This document shows positions 34,815 through 44,776 of a stretch of DNA of 64,000 nucleotides, one piece after another. Under the pieces are notes generated by a model. That model saw nothing but the letters and a program-made list of their open reading frames with translations, ran no database searches and was not told where the DNA came from. The translations under genes and the position numbers were made by a program. How positions within the stretch are numbered: position 1 is the first letter of the stretch; each line of letters opens with the position of its first letter. Source of the stretch: Noviherbaspirillum aridicola (GTDB lineage: Bacteria; Pseudomonadota; Gammaproteobacteria; Burkholderiales; Burkholderiaceae_D); assembly GCF_019656455.1 (NCBI RefSeq), contig NZ_BPMK01000019.1:1-64000 (forward strand), given 5' to 3'.

Positions 34815-36166
34815 TGGGGACGCTGCTGGTCCGCAATGCGCGGGTGCTGGTGACGATGGATGCGCAGCGGCGCGAAATCGCCGACGGCGCGGTCTTCATC
34901 CGCGATAACGTGATCGAGCAGGTGGGCGCCAGCGCCAACCTGCCGCAGCAGGCGGACGAGGTGATCGACGCCGGCCGGCACGTCGTGCTGCCGGGCCTGG
35001 TCAATACCCATCATCACATGTACCAGAGCCTGACGCGTGCATTGCCCGCCGCGCAGGATGCCGAACTGTTCGACTGGCTGCAGGCGCTCTACCCGGTGTG
35101 GGCCGGCCTGCGGCCCGAGATGCTCAGGGTGGCGACGCTGACCGCGATGACCGAACTGCTGCTGTCGGGCTGCACCACCAGCAGCGATCATCTCTATCTC
35201 TTTCCGAACGGCTGCCGGCTCGAGGACAGCATCGAGGCCGCGCAGCGGATCGGCATGCGCTTCCATGCCACGCGCGGCGCAATGAGCGTCGGCCGCTCTC
35301 AGGGCGGCCTGCCGCCCGACAGCCTGGTCGAGGATGAAGCGGCTATCCTGAAGGACAGCCAGCGCCTGATCGAAACCTGGCACGATTCGCGCCGCCACGC
35401 GATGCTGCGCATCGCGCTCGCCCCCTGCTCACCGTTCTCGGTGTCGCGGGACCTGATGCGCGAGGCGGCGGCGATGGCGCGCCACTATGGCGTCGGCCTG
35501 CACACGCATCTCGCGGAAAACGCGAGCGACGTCGCCTACAGCCGCGAAAAATTCAACATGACGCCGGCCGAGTATGCGGAATCCTGCGGCTGGGTCGGCC
35601 CGGACGTCTGGCATGCGCACTGCGTGCAGCTCGACGAGCATGGGATCGACTTGTTCGCCCGCACCGGCACCGGCGTCGCCCACTGCCCCTGCTCCAACAT
35701 GCGTCTCGCCTCGGGCATCGCGCCGGTGCGCCGCATGCACGAGCGCGGCGTGGCGGTCGGCCTCGGCGTCGACGGGTCCGCCTCCAACGACGGCGCGCAC
35801 ATGCTCGGCGAAGCGCGGCAGGCGATGCTGCTGCAGCGGGTCGGTTTCGGGCCCGACGCGATGAGCGCGCGGCAGGCGCTGGAGCTGGCGACCCTCGGCG
35901 GCGCCCGGGTGCTCGGCCGCGACGACATCGGCGCGCTCGCACCCGGCATGTCGGCCGATCTCGTGATGTTCAGCCTCGACGGCATCGGCTTCGCGGGCGC
36001 CCTGCACGACCCGGTCGCGGCGCTGGTTTTCTGCCCGCCGGCGAACGTGGATTGCAGTATCGTCAACGGCAGGGTCGTGGTGCGGGAGGGCCGCTGCGTG
36101 ACGGTCGAGACCGGCGTCCTGCTGGAACAGCATCAGCACTGCGCGATGGCGCTGGCCAGCGGCTGA
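34814..36166 (+). CDS. 8-oxoguanine deaminase-like amidohydrolase
   Basis: This 450-aa amidohydrolase of the AtzB/TrzN/8-oxoguanine deaminase branch shows G-L-V-N-T-H-H-H-M-Y (about residues 61-70), H-T-H-L-A-E-N (about 232), a metal His in W-H-A-H-C-V-Q and Asp in G-V-D-G-S-A-S-N-D. Cytosolic 8-oxoguanine deaminases in Burkholderiales and Pseudomonas share this pattern. Conversion of 8-oxoguanine to urate would feed this pathway directly. The specificity is inferred. Its ATG shares a base with the previous stop, so it is coupled to the uraD-allC fusion. Confidence 0.82.
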   Translation: MGTLLVRNARVLVTMDAQRREIADGAVFIRDNVIEQVGASANLPQQADEVIDAGRHVVLPGLVNTHHHMYQSLTRALPAAQDAELFDWLQALYPVWAGLRPEMLRVATLTAMTELLLSGCTTSSDHLYLFPNGCRLEDSIEAAQRIGMRFHATRGAMSVGRSQGGLPPDSLVEDEAAILKDSQRLIETWHDSRRHAMLRIALAPCSPFSVSRDLMREAAAMARHYGVGLHTHLAENASDVAYSREKFNMTPAEYAESCGWVGPDVWHAHCVQLDEHGIDLFARTGTGVAHCPCSNMRLASGIAPVRRMHERGVAVGLGVDGSASNDGAHMLGEARQAMLLQRVGFGPDAMSARQALELATLGGARVLGRDDIGALAPGMSADLVMFSLDGIGFAGALHDPVAALVFCPPANVDCSIVNGRVVVREGRCVTVETGVLLEQHQHCAMALASG

Positions 36167-36245
36167 CCGGGGCAGATTTTCCTGTAGGAATTTTTATGCC
36201 GAATCGATAAAATGGCGGAAGTGACATCTTCTTCCGAACGAGAAC

Positions 36246-36488
36246 GTGAGCAGCATCGGGCCCTCCTCCTCCATCAGCAAGATCGCCGGCGACCTTTTGC
36301 AGCTTGACCAGCAGCGCCGCCAGCAGATCGACCTCCACCTGCAGGTATCCGAATCGACCCGGCGCGTGCGCGACCAGGCGGTCGACCAGAGCATGGCGGC
36401 CATCACCAAGCAGGCGCAACTGGTCCAGGAAGTCAAGGAAGCCGGCGTGCAGACGCGCGCACGCGGCAGCATCGACGTCTGGGCCTGA
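36246..36488 (+). CDS. Small hydrophilic helical protein, hypothetical
   Basis: This 80-aa predicted product begins at GTG and is rich in Gln, Ser, Arg and Val with heptad-like spacing (L-L-Q-L-D-Q-Q-R-R-Q-Q-I-D-L-H-L), suggesting a coiled coil. It has neither signal peptide nor Cys. It stands between the deaminase gene and the convergent glycerate kinase gene, with only 9 bp to the latter. No family was recognised and the RBS is weak. Confidence 0.45.
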   Translation: MSSIGPSSSISKIAGDLLQLDQQRRQQIDLHLQVSESTRRVRDQAVDQSMAAITKQAQLVQEVKEAGVQTRARGSIDVWA

Positions 36489-36497
36489 CAAGGCCGG

Positions 36498-37763
36498 TCA
36501 GAGAATCAGCAGCGCGCGGAAATCGTTGACGTTGGTCCGCGTCGGACCGCTGACCACCAGATCGCCGAGCGCCTCGAAGTAGCCGTAGCCGTCGTTATCG
36601 TCCAGCATCGCGCGTGCGCGTAAGCCGAGCGCGCGCGCCCTCTCCCCCGAATCGGGCGCATACAGCGCGCCCGCGTTGTCTTCCGAGCCGTCGATGCCGT
36701 CGGTATCGCAGGCAATCGCATGCACCCCCGGCATGCCGTCGAGCGCGGCGGCCAGACTCAGCAGGAATTCCGCATTGCGTCCGCCGCGCCCCTTGCCGCG
36801 CACCGTGACCGTGGTCTCGCCGCCGGAAATCAGCACGCAGGGTTTGGCGAACGGCTGTGCGCGCAGCGCGACCTGGCGCGCGATCGCCGCATGCACCCGG
36901 CCGACGTCGCGCGCCTCGCCCTCGATGTCGTCCGAGAGAATGTGCGCGGCGATGCCGGCTTCGCGCGCGACCTGCGCCGCCGCCTCCAGTGCCTGCTGGG
37001 CACTGGCGATCACATGGTGTTCATGGCCGGCGAAACGCGGATCGCCGGGCTTGGGCGTCTCGGCCGCGAGCGATTGCAGGTGCTGCAGCACCTCGGAAGG
37101 CACCTCGATGGCGTACTTGCGGAGAATGGCTAGCGCGTCGGTGCTGGTACCCGGGTCGGGCAGCGTGGGGCCGCTGGCGATCACGCCGGGATCGTCCCCC
37201 GGCACGTCCGATATCAGCAACGTGACGACCCGCGCCGGCGCACAGGCCAGCGCGAGCCGCCCGCCCTTGATCGCAGACAGATGCTTGCGCACGCAATTCA
37301 TCTCGCCGATGTTGGCGCCGCTCCTGAGCAGCGCGCGGTTGATCGCCTGTTTCTGTTCCAGCGTGATGCCCGGCGCCGGCAGCGCCAGCAGCGCGGAACC
37401 GCCGCCGGAGATCAGGCACAGCACCAGATCGTCCTCGCCGAGGCCCCGCACCATGTCCATGATGCGCTGCGCCGCCTGCCTGCCCGCCGCGTCCGGCACC
37501 GGATGCGCGGCTTCCACCACTTCGATGCGCCGGCAGTCGCTGCCGTGTCCGTAGCGGGTGACCACGAGACCGGAGAGCTCGCCGCGCCAGTGCTCCTCGA
37601 CGGTTTTCGCCATCGAGGCGGCCGCCTTGCCGGCGCCGATGACCAGCGTGCGGCCCCGCGGCGGCGGCGGCAGGTAAGGCGGCAGGCAGCGCTGCGGGCT
37701 GACCGCGCCGACGGCGGCGGCATACATGTCGAGCAGGAGACGCCGGGGATCGATGTTCGTCAT
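36498..37763 (-). CDS. Glycerate 2-kinase (MOFRL family)
   Basis: This 421-aa type-2 glycerate kinase (GckA/TtuD-like) phosphorylates D-glycerate to 2-phosphoglycerate. It has the N-terminal DUF4147 domain with V-I-G-A-G-K-A-A-A-S-M (about residues 41-51) and L-I-S-G-G-G-S-A-L-L near 117. The C-terminal MOFRL domain has L-I-S-G-G-E-T-T-V-T-V-R-G-K-G-R-G-G-R-N near 309 and D-T-D-G-I-D-G. Some relatives are annotated hydroxypyruvate reductase in error. Placement beside ureide degradation suggests that it recovers glyoxylate carbon through tartronate semialdehyde and glycerate. Confidence 0.9.
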   Translation of the reverse strand: MTNIDPRRLLLDMYAAAVGAVSPQRCLPPYLPPPPRGRTLVIGAGKAAASMAKTVEEHWRGELSGLVVTRYGHGSDCRRIEVVEAAHPVPDAAGRQAAQRIMDMVRGLGEDDLVLCLISGGGSALLALPAPGITLEQKQAINRALLRSGANIGEMNCVRKHLSAIKGGRLALACAPARVVTLLISDVPGDDPGVIASGPTLPDPGTSTDALAILRKYAIEVPSEVLQHLQSLAAETPKPGDPRFAGHEHHVIASAQQALEAAAQVAREAGIAAHILSDDIEGEARDVGRVHAAIARQVALRAQPFAKPCVLISGGETTVTVRGKGRGGRNAEFLLSLAAALDGMPGVHAIACDTDGIDGSEDNAGALYAPDSGERARALGLRARAMLDDNDGYGYFEALGDLVVSGPTRTNVNDFRALLIL

Positions 37764-37973
37764 CTGTGTGGTCTGGTGGCCGGGGATGCCACATTGTACT
37801 CATGCCCCGGGGTAAGCGCGCGCGCCCCTCGCGCCGTCCGCGCACTCCCCCGTGCGCTACATATTGCGTAACGTCAATGATGCCGATGAATCTCCTGCCC
37901 TGCCGCATCTTCGGGGCGACCGGTGGCAGAATGCGTATAAACTTTCTCCAACATTCGAAGCCGGACCGGGTCA

Positions 37974-40145
37974 ATGGGCAACTGGAAACGTTTTTTCTCG
38001 TCACTGCTGACGTCCACCGCATGGTGGTCCGGCGTTGCGGTCTCCCTCGTCCTCTATCTCGTCGTCGCGCGCGTGGTGGAGGACAAGAATCAGGCGCAGT
38101 TCGACTTGCAGGCCGATAATTCGCGGCTCGCGGTACAGACCCGGGTGCGCGCTTATGTCGACCTGCTGCGGGGCGCCAGCGCCGTGTTTTCCTCGGGCCA
38201 TCCTGTCGGCCGCGATACCTTCCGCGCCTACGTCGCCCAGCTCGACCTGAAGCAGAGCTTTCCCGGCATCGAGAACCTCAATTTCGCAGCGCGGGTGAGC
38301 GCCGCGGACAAGGATGCCTTCATCGACGCCGTGCGCAGTGACCGCAGCGTCCGCGCCGAGGGACATCCCGGCTTCGACATCCTGCCTCCCGGCGAACGCG
38401 ATGAATACCATGTGCTGACCTATCTCGAGCCGATGGAAGGCAACGAGCAGGCCTTCGGGCTGGACCTGGGCGCCACCGCCGCGGTCGGGAATACGCTCGC
38501 CGTGTCGCGCGATTCCGGACAGCCGGCGTCATCCGTCCGCCTGATCCGCATCGGCGGACCCGACAATTACGCCGGCATCGCGATCCGCATGCCGGTCTAC
38601 CGGGGCGACATGCCGACCGGCAGCGTGGCCGAGCGGCGCGCGGCCTACTACGGTTCGGTCGGCGCCGGCATCAATCTCAACCTGCTGATGGCGGGGGCCG
38701 TGGACCAGCAGACCTGGCGCAAGATGCGCATCCGGCTCTTCAACGGCCACGCCGGCAGGCCCGAGGCAGGCGGGGCGGGCGACGACCATCGCATGCTGTT
38801 CGACAGCACGCCCTCGCGGCCGGCGCCCGGCGCCGGCATGCATGTCAAGCGCGTCTCGATGAACATCGGCCCGCGCGTCTGGGAAGCCGAGTTCAGCGCG
38901 CCGCGCGACGCCTTCGCCACCCGCTTCGATACCTGGCTGCCGTGGATCATGCTCATCGCCGGCCTGCTCGGCACCACGCTGCTCTACTGCATCTACTACT
39001 CGATGCGCTCGGCGCGCGGGCGCGCCGTCGATCTGGCGCGCGAGATGACGCGCGATCTGCGCAACAGCGAAGCCAGCCTGGCCGAGGCGCAGCACATGGC
39101 GCACCTCGGCAGCTGGACGCTGGAGCCGAATACCCGGGTCATGAACTGGTCCGCGGAGACCGGACGCATCTTCGGCATGAGCCATTACCGCGCCGAACAG
39201 CAGTACGACGACTTCCTGCGTCGCGTGCATGCGGATGACCGGCAGTTCGCGCGCGCCGGGCTGAACCGCGCGCTGGCGGGCGAGGAAGAGTTCAATGCCG
39301 AGCTGCGCATCTGCCGGCTCGACGGCGCGGTGCGCTGGGTGCAGCTCATCGCCCGGCTGGGCAGCGATGAACGGACGCCGCTCCTGCGCGGCACCATCAT
39401 GGATATCAACGACCGCAAGGAGACGGTGGAGGCCCTCCACCGCTCGCGCGAGCTGCTGCGGGAGCTGACGGCCTACCAGGACCGGGTCAAGGAAGAAGAG
39501 CGCAAGCGCATCGCGCGCGAGATCCACGACGAGCTGGGACAGACGCTGCTGGCGCTGCGCATCGACGTCTCGATGCTCGAGGCGCGCACCGCGCGCAGCC
39601 ATCCTCGCCTGCACGACAAGGTGCGCAGCGCGCTCGGGCAGATCGACGCCACCGTCAAGACCATCCGCACCATCATCAACAACCTGCGTCCGGCGGTGCT
39701 CGATCTCGGTCTGACCGCCGCCTTCGAATGGCAGGTGAACGAATTCCGCCGGCGCAGCGGCATCGGCTGCGAACTGCGCATGAGCGGCCAGGAACTCGAG
39801 GTCGACGACACCCTCGCCACCTCGCTGTTCCGCATCCTGCAGGAATCGCTGACCAACGTGATACGGCACGCCAACGCCAGCTATGTCCTGGTCGACCTCT
39901 ACCAGGACGAAGGGCGGCTGGTGCTCAAGATCACCGACAACGGCATCGGCCTGCTGCCCGGCCCGCGCAAGCGCGGCAATTCCTTTGGCCTGATCGGCGT
40001 GGAGGAGCGGGTGCATGCGCTCAACGGCGAATTCAGGATCAGCAGCGCGCCGGGCAAGGGCACGACACTGATCATCCAGATCCCGCTCGTCTCCCCCGAG
40101 ACGCAGGCGCCGGCCAGGCTGGGCGTGGGAGCGGCCCAGGGCTGA
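37974..40145 (+). CDS. CHASE-PAS hybrid-free sensor histidine kinase (NarL type)
   Basis: This 723-aa membrane kinase has a first helix at about residues 17-35, an extracytoplasmic CHASE domain to about 320 and a second helix (about 323-345). A PAS/PAC module with W-S-A-E-T-G-R-I-F-G follows. A HisKA_3 dimerisation domain carries the phosphoacceptor His in R-E-I-H-D-E-L-G-Q, and a HATPase_c domain ends the chain (I-T-D-N-G-I-G, then S-F-G-L-I-G-V-E-E-R-V). Such kinases pair with LuxR-type response regulators, but none is adjacent, so it is an orphan. CHASE domains sense small external molecules; the ligand is unknown. Confidence 0.9.
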   Translation: MGNWKRFFSSLLTSTAWWSGVAVSLVLYLVVARVVEDKNQAQFDLQADNSRLAVQTRVRAYVDLLRGASAVFSSGHPVGRDTFRAYVAQLDLKQSFPGIENLNFAARVSAADKDAFIDAVRSDRSVRAEGHPGFDILPPGERDEYHVLTYLEPMEGNEQAFGLDLGATAAVGNTLAVSRDSGQPASSVRLIRIGGPDNYAGIAIRMPVYRGDMPTGSVAERRAAYYGSVGAGINLNLLMAGAVDQQTWRKMRIRLFNGHAGRPEAGGAGDDHRMLFDSTPSRPAPGAGMHVKRVSMNIGPRVWEAEFSAPRDAFATRFDTWLPWIMLIAGLLGTTLLYCIYYSMRSARGRAVDLAREMTRDLRNSEASLAEAQHMAHLGSWTLEPNTRVMNWSAETGRIFGMSHYRAEQQYDDFLRRVHADDRQFARAGLNRALAGEEEFNAELRICRLDGAVRWVQLIARLGSDERTPLLRGTIMDINDRKETVEALHRSRELLRELTAYQDRVKEEERKRIAREIHDELGQTLLALRIDVSMLEARTARSHPRLHDKVRSALGQIDATVKTIRTIINNLRPAVLDLGLTAAFEWQVNEFRRRSGIGCELRMSGQELEVDDTLATSLFRILQESLTNVIRHANASYVLVDLYQDEGRLVLKITDNGIGLLPGPRKRGNSFGLIGVEERVHALNGEFRISSAPGKGTTLIIQIPLVSPETQAPARLGVGAAQG

Positions 40146-40204
40146 ACTTTCCCGCCGCGCGCGCAATCTGACCAGTCGCATTGACAACCCGACAAGGAAA
40201 GAGA

Positions 40205-40906
40205 ATGAATATCCTGTTCGTCCTCACATCGCACGACAAGCTCGGCGACACCGGCAAGAAAACCGGCTTCTGGCTGGAGGAATTCGCCGCGCCCTACTAT
40301 GTGTTCAAGGATGCCGGCGCCCACATCACGCTCGCCTCGCCCAGGGGCGGCCAGCCGCCGCTCGACCCCAAGAGCGATGAACCCGACGCCCAGACCGAAG
40401 CCACCCGCCGCTTCCGCGAAGACAAGGAAGCACAGCAGGCGCTGGCCAATACCGTGCTGCTGTCGAGCGTCTCGCACGAGGAGTTCGACGCCGTGTTCTA
40501 TCCCGGCGGCCACGGCCCCTTGTGGGACCTGTCGGAGGACGCCGATTCGCTGACCATGATCCAGAGCATGTTCGCCGCCGGCAAGCCGGTCGCCGCGGTC
40601 TGCCACGCGCCTGGGGTGCTGCGCAATGCGCGGCTGCACAACGGCAAGCCGCTCGTGGAAGGCAGGCGGGTCACCGGCTTCACCAACACCGAGGAAGAGG
40701 CGGTGCAGCTGACCAAGGTGGTTCCCTTCCTGGTGGAAGACGCGCTCAAGCAATGCGGCGGCATCTTCTCGCGCGGTCCCGACTGGGCTTCCTACGTGCA
40801 GGTCGACGGCCTCCTGGTCACCGGCCAGAATCCGGCTTCCTCGGTGGAAGCGGCGCAGGCCGTGATCAAACTGATCGCCGAGCAGAAGCAGGACAAGAAA
40901 ATCTGA
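40205..40906 (+). CDS. DJ-1/PfpI-family protein (class I glutamine amidotransferase-like)
   Basis: This 233-aa protein is close to the HchA-like or glyoxalase III-like branch of the DJ-1/PfpI superfamily. The nucleophile elbow has Cys in A-A-V-C-H-A-P-G-V near residue 138, followed by His. The acidic partner region is F-Y-P-G-G-H-G-P-L-W-D-L. These proteins handle methylglyoxal or act as protein-repair factors; the exact role is not clear. ATG 40205 follows AAAGAGA; an upstream in-frame Met gives a poorer fit. Confidence 0.85.
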   Translation: MNILFVLTSHDKLGDTGKKTGFWLEEFAAPYYVFKDAGAHITLASPRGGQPPLDPKSDEPDAQTEATRRFREDKEAQQALANTVLLSSVSHEEFDAVFYPGGHGPLWDLSEDADSLTMIQSMFAAGKPVAAVCHAPGVLRNARLHNGKPLVEGRRVTGFTNTEEEAVQLTKVVPFLVEDALKQCGGIFSRGPDWASYVQVDGLLVTGQNPASSVEAAQAVIKLIAEQKQDKKI

Positions 40907-40986
40907 ATCGGCCGAACTCCCTCTCTTGCCAGTTCTCTAACCTGTCCCGCGCTCCCCGACGGAGCGCAGCAACATAGGAGCATGCA

Positions 40987-41187
40987 ATGAGAATGAACCA
41001 TCCCAACCGCGACCGGCAACAGGCGGCGGACCGATTCGAGATGCAGCAGAAACAGTCCGGCGACCAGCACATCCTGCCGGCGGACGAGCCGGACGAGGAT
41101 CCGCACCGTCCGCACCGCATCAGCCGGGAAGACATGCAGAAGCTGCGGCCGGCGGATGCGGATCCGGATGATCCGGCTACGCCGTAG
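40987..41187 (+). CDS. Small hydrophilic hypothetical protein
   Basis: This 66-aa product is very polar and acidic in its second half (D-E-P-D-E-D-P-H-R-P-H-R, ending D-A-D-P-D-D-P), with no hydrophobic segment or Cys, and probably disordered. AGGAG lies 6 bp upstream of the ATG, and a clean intrinsic terminator follows after 20 bp, supporting a real gene. No family was recognised. Confidence 0.6.
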   Translation: MRMNHPNRDRQQAADRFEMQQKQSGDQHILPADEPDEDPHRPHRISREDMQKLRPADADPDDPATP

Positions 41188-41207
41188 TCCACGGCCTGAC
41201 CAGGAAG

Positions 41208-41233
41208 ACGGGCAGCCCAGGCTGCCCGTTTTG
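41208..41233 (+). terminator. Intrinsic terminator
   Basis: ACGGGCAGC and GCTGCCCGT form a 9-bp stem around a CCAG loop, immediately followed by a T-run (TTTT). It ends the DJ-1/hypothetical transcript ahead of the chemoreceptor gene. Confidence 0.85.
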
Positions 41234-41318
41234 CATTTCCGGATACGCATTTTGTCGTATTGCCTAACCGCAATCTTTGCGCTACCTTGCACGGTCCGCA
41301 ATTCCGTTCCAGAGTACC

Positions 41319-43319
41319 GTGCAAAACCTTCGCAGCTCGTCCGCCGGCATCGCCGGCGTCATCTCCCGCCCTGCCGCCGCCTGGACCGTCGGCGCCCGCC
41401 TCACAGCCTTCACCATTGCGCTCGCGGCCCTGCTGTTCGTGCTGTTCATCGTCTTCATCGCCCATACCGCTTCGACGGCGCTGGAAAAGCGCTCGCAGGA
41501 GCTGGTCGAGGCCCAGGCGGCGGGCGTGACGCAGATGCTCGAGACGTCCAGCCGGACCCAGCTCGCGGTGGTGGCGCGCTATGCGCAGATTTTCGCGCAG
41601 CAGCTGCCGGGCAGCTTCAGCCTCGACGGCGCCAACGAGATCGATACCGGCGGCACCATGGCGCCGGTGCTCGCGCATGATGGCGCGCCGCTCAACCTCG
41701 ACTTCAGCGCGGTGGACAGGTTCACCCAGCTCACCGGCGGCAATGCGACCGTGTTCGCGCGCAAGGGCGACGACTTCATCCGCGTCAGCACCTCGGTCAA
41801 GAAGGCGGACGGCAACCGCGCGGTCGGCACCAGCCTCGGCAGCACGCACCCGGCCCATGCCGCGATCCTGCAGGGGCAGACCTACCGCGGCATGGCGGTC
41901 CTGTTCGGCAAGCCCCACGTGACCGAGTACATGCCCATCCGGGACGGCGCGGGCAAGGTGATCGGCATCCTGTACGTCGGCATCGACATTTCGGCCGATG
42001 TCGCCCTGCTCAAGGACAGGGTGAAGCAATTGCGGGTGGGCGAGTCGGGCTACTTCTTCATCCTCGACGCCAGGCGCGGCGACGGCCTGGGCACCTTCCT
42101 GGTGCATCCGTCGCTGCAGGGGCAGAAGGGACTGGCCTTGCGCGACGCCGACGGCGGCGAATACATCCGCGGGATGCTGGAAGCCGGCCAGGGCACGATG
42201 CGGCTGACGCTGGCGGACGGCGAGAACGGGGCGGCGCGCGCGCAGCGGGTCGCCTACCAGACCAGCAAGGACTGGCAATGGACCATCGCGGGCGTGGCCT
42301 ACGACGACGAAATCGCGGCGGAAGTGGACCGCCTGCGCGCGATAGCGATCGCGACCGGCGCGCTCGCGCTGCTGGGATTCGCCGCCGCGCTGCTGCTGAT
42401 CGTGCGCCGCACCGTGTCGCGGCCGCTGGCGGCGGCCACCGAGGCGGCGGAAAGGCTGGCCGCCGGCGACCTCACCGTGCGCCTCGAGATCGCGCGCCAC
42501 GACGAGATCGGCCGGCTGATGGGCGCGATGAATGGCATCAGCCAGGGCCTGTCGTCGATGGTGGCGACCATCCGCCGCGGCACCGAGGACGTCAGCAGCG
42601 CCTCGGCGCAGATCGCGACCGGCAACCAGGACCTTTCCGCCCGCACCGAGCAGCAATCCTCGGCGCTGGCGCAGACCGCCGCCTCGATGGAAGAGCTGAC
42701 GGCATCGGTCGCGCAGAACGCGGACCATGCTCGCCAGGCAAACGACCTCGCCGCCTCCGCCTCGTCCATCGCCGAGCAAGGCGGCGAAGTCGTGTCGCAG
42801 GTGGTCGACACCATGGGCTCGATCGCGGATTCCTCGCGCCGCATCGTCGACATCATCGGCGTCATCGACGGCATCGCCTTCCAGACCAATATCCTCGCGC
42901 TGAACGCGGCGGTGGAAGCGGCGCGCGCCGGCGAACTCGGCCGCGGCTTCGCGGTGGTGGCGTCGGAGGTGCGCTCGCTGGCGCAGCGTTCGGCGGCGGC
43001 GGCCAGGGAAATCAAGGCCCTGATCGACGACTCGGCGGGCAAGGTCGATACCGGCAGCAAGCTGGTCGGCGATGCCGGCCGCACCATGGAGGACGTGGTG
43101 GAGAGCGTGCGCAAGGTGTCCGCCATCATGGCCGAGATCACCTCCGCCACCGCGGAACAGCGCCAGGGCATCGGCCAGGTCAACGATGCGATGATCGGCA
43201 TGGAGCAGGTGACGCGCCAGAATGCCGCCATGGTCGAGGAAGCGGCGGCGGCGGCGCAGGCCATGCAGCAGCAGGCGGCCCGGCTGGCGGAGGCGGTCAG
43301 CGTGTTCAGGCTGGGCTGA
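41319..43319 (+). CDS. Methyl-accepting chemotaxis protein with Cache sensor
   Basis: This 666-aa chemoreceptor has helix one at about residues 24-46 and a periplasmic Cache_3/Cache_2-type sensor (about 60-330, with [18 protein letters not shown]). Helix two lies near 345-365, followed by a HAMP domain. The cytoplasmic signalling tip has the sequence [22 protein letters not shown], which contacts CheA/CheW. It ends without a CheR-binding pentapeptide. The start is uncertain: GTG 41319 is used, and TTG 41277 would add 14 residues. The ligand is unknown. Confidence 0.9.
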   Translation: MQNLRSSSAGIAGVISRPAAAWTVGARLTAFTIALAALLFVLFIVFIAHTASTALEKRSQELVEAQAAGVTQMLETSSRTQLAVVARYAQIFAQQLPGSFSLDGANEIDTGGTMAPVLAHDGAPLNLDFSAVDRFTQLTGGNATVFARKGDDFIRVSTSVKKADGNRAVGTSLGSTHPAHAAILQGQTYRGMAVLFGKPHVTEYMPIRDGAGKVIGILYVGIDISADVALLKDRVKQLRVGESGYFFILDARRGDGLGTFLVHPSLQGQKGLALRDADGGEYIRGMLEAGQGTMRLTLADGENGAARAQRVAYQTSKDWQWTIAGVAYDDEIAAEVDRLRAIAIATGALALLGFAAALLLIVRRTVSRPLAAATEAAERLAAGDLTVRLEIARHDEIGRLMGAMNGISQGLSSMVATIRRGTEDVSSASAQIATGNQDLSARTEQQSSALAQTAASMEELTASVAQNADHARQANDLAASASSIAEQGGEVVSQVVDTMGSIADSSRRIVDIIGVIDGIAFQTNILALNAAVEAARAGELGRGFAVVASEVRSLAQRSAAAAREIKALIDDSAGKVDTGSKLVGDAGRTMEDVVESVRKVSAIMAEITSATAEQRQGIGQVNDAMIGMEQVTRQNAAMVEEAAAAAQAMQQQAARLAEAVSVFRLG

Positions 43320-43405
43320 TCCGGCTCACTGCCGCCGTCCAGGCGGTGCAGGCTCCGCGCCCGCATCGCCGTCTTCGGGCGGCGCCGCCTTCTTCTCCCG
43401 CGGCG

Positions 43406-44776
43406 CTATCCCCCGACCTGCCTGAACGGATCGAGCGCCAGGTCGATCAGCCTTCTTTCCCGCACCACCACTTCCGACACCGCCGTCATCCCGTAGCGCA
43501 GCGGGTACTTCTGGTCGCCGACCAGATAGTGGTCGCGTTCCAGCCTGATGCGTCCCTCGTACACCGGCTGCTTGTCCTTGCTGCCCGGCTTGGTGGCCGG
43601 CGAGATGGATTCCAGCGTGCCGTTGATCAGCCCGTGCCGCTGATAGGGAAAGGCGTTGAACTTGAGCTTGACCGGCAGCCCCTCGCGCAGAAAGGCGCGG
43701 TCGTGCTCGGCGATCTCGACGCGCAGCATCGGCCGGGCGTCACGCGGCGCGATGCCGCCGAGCGGAGTATTGGCCTGGATCTTGTCGCCGGTCTGGGTGG
43801 AGGTCACTTCGGTGACGACGCCGTCGACCGGCGCGACCACCAGCAGGAAGTTGTCCTTGTCGATGTTCTCGAAGCGGATGCGCGCCGCAGCGTCGGCGAC
43901 CAGCCGCGCGGTCTGCACCTGCAGCCGCAGCTTGTCCTCGGTATTGGCGACCTCGCGCACCGCGGCCTCGTACTGCAGGCGCAGGCGCTGCAGTTCCTGG
44001 CCGCTGGTCTCCAGCCGCTCCCGCGCCTGGCTGGATTCCAGGCTCTGCCGCGCGCCGAGTTCGCTCAGGCGGGACTGCGCGACGCGGAAGGCGTTTTCGG
44101 CGGCGAGCAGGCTGTTGCGCTTGGATTCGACCTGCAGCTGGGAGACGCCGCCGCCGCCGGGCAGCTTGAACAGGCGCGCGTACTTGTCGGCTTCCTCGCG
44201 GGCGGCGTCGCGCGCCCGGCGCGCATCCTCGAGATTGGTGCGCGCTTCCTGCATCTGCGCCCGCTGGCCCTCGGTGAGCAGGCTGGTGCCGTCGGCAATC
44301 CGTTTCTCATGCAGGCGCTCTTCGGTTTCCATCTGCTGCCGCAACGTGTTGACGCGGCGTTCGAGCATGGCCTGCTTTTCGGGAAACTCCCGCCATTCGC
44401 GTTCCGCATCTTCCAGCTTGAGCTGGGCTTCCAGCGCGCGGGTGGCGGCTTCTATCGCGCCGCGCGCATAGAGCCGCGCCACCACGTCGCCCTGCGACAC
44501 CGGCTGTCCCTCGGCGATGTAGACATTGGCCAGTTCGCCGTCGATCGGCGCGTACAGGCGCCGCACTTCGGTGTCGGGCATCAGCGTGCCCGGCGCGCTG
44601 ACCAGCACATCGGCGCGGCCGAAGAAGGACCACAGCAGCGCCGCCAGCACCAGGCACAGCATGACCAGCACGCCGGCCTGCATGAAGCGCGACGGCGTTT
44701 CGGACAGCAGCGCGATGCCTTCCGAGCTGTGGTCTTCCAGCGCCTCGGAAAGCGGACGCAGGTTTCTATCGTTCAT
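43406..44776 (-). CDS. HlyD-family adaptor of the FHA/peptide locus
   Basis: This 456-aa membrane-fusion protein has one membrane segment at about residues 32-54, then A-P-I-D-G-E-L-A-N-V-Y-I-A-E-G-Q-P-V (lipoyl-like half). A long coiled coil rich in Glu/Arg/Ala (about 105-285) and the second half V-V-A-P-V-D-G-V-V-T-E-V near 305 follow. A C-terminal beta-barrel carries K-F-N-A-F-P-Y-Q-R-H-G, the signature of adaptors used with ABC peptide exporters. Its ATG overlaps the FHA gene by 11 bp. It is the last gene of a six-gene operon that includes its likely outer-membrane partner, yet no ABC transporter is present in that operon. Confidence 0.88.
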   Translation of the reverse strand: MNDRNLRPLSEALEDHSSEGIALLSETPSRFMQAGVLVMLCLVLAALLWSFFGRADVLVSAPGTLMPDTEVRRLYAPIDGELANVYIAEGQPVSQGDVVARLYARGAIEAATRALEAQLKLEDAEREWREFPEKQAMLERRVNTLRQQMETEERLHEKRIADGTSLLTEGQRAQMQEARTNLEDARRARDAAREEADKYARLFKLPGGGGVSQLQVESKRNSLLAAENAFRVAQSRLSELGARQSLESSQARERLETSGQELQRLRLQYEAAVREVANTEDKLRLQVQTARLVADAAARIRFENIDKDNFLLVVAPVDGVVTEVTSTQTGDKIQANTPLGGIAPRDARPMLRVEIAEHDRAFLREGLPVKLKFNAFPYQRHGLINGTLESISPATKPGSKDKQPVYEGRIRLERDHYLVGDQKYPLRYGMTAVSEVVVRERRLIDLALDPFRQVGG

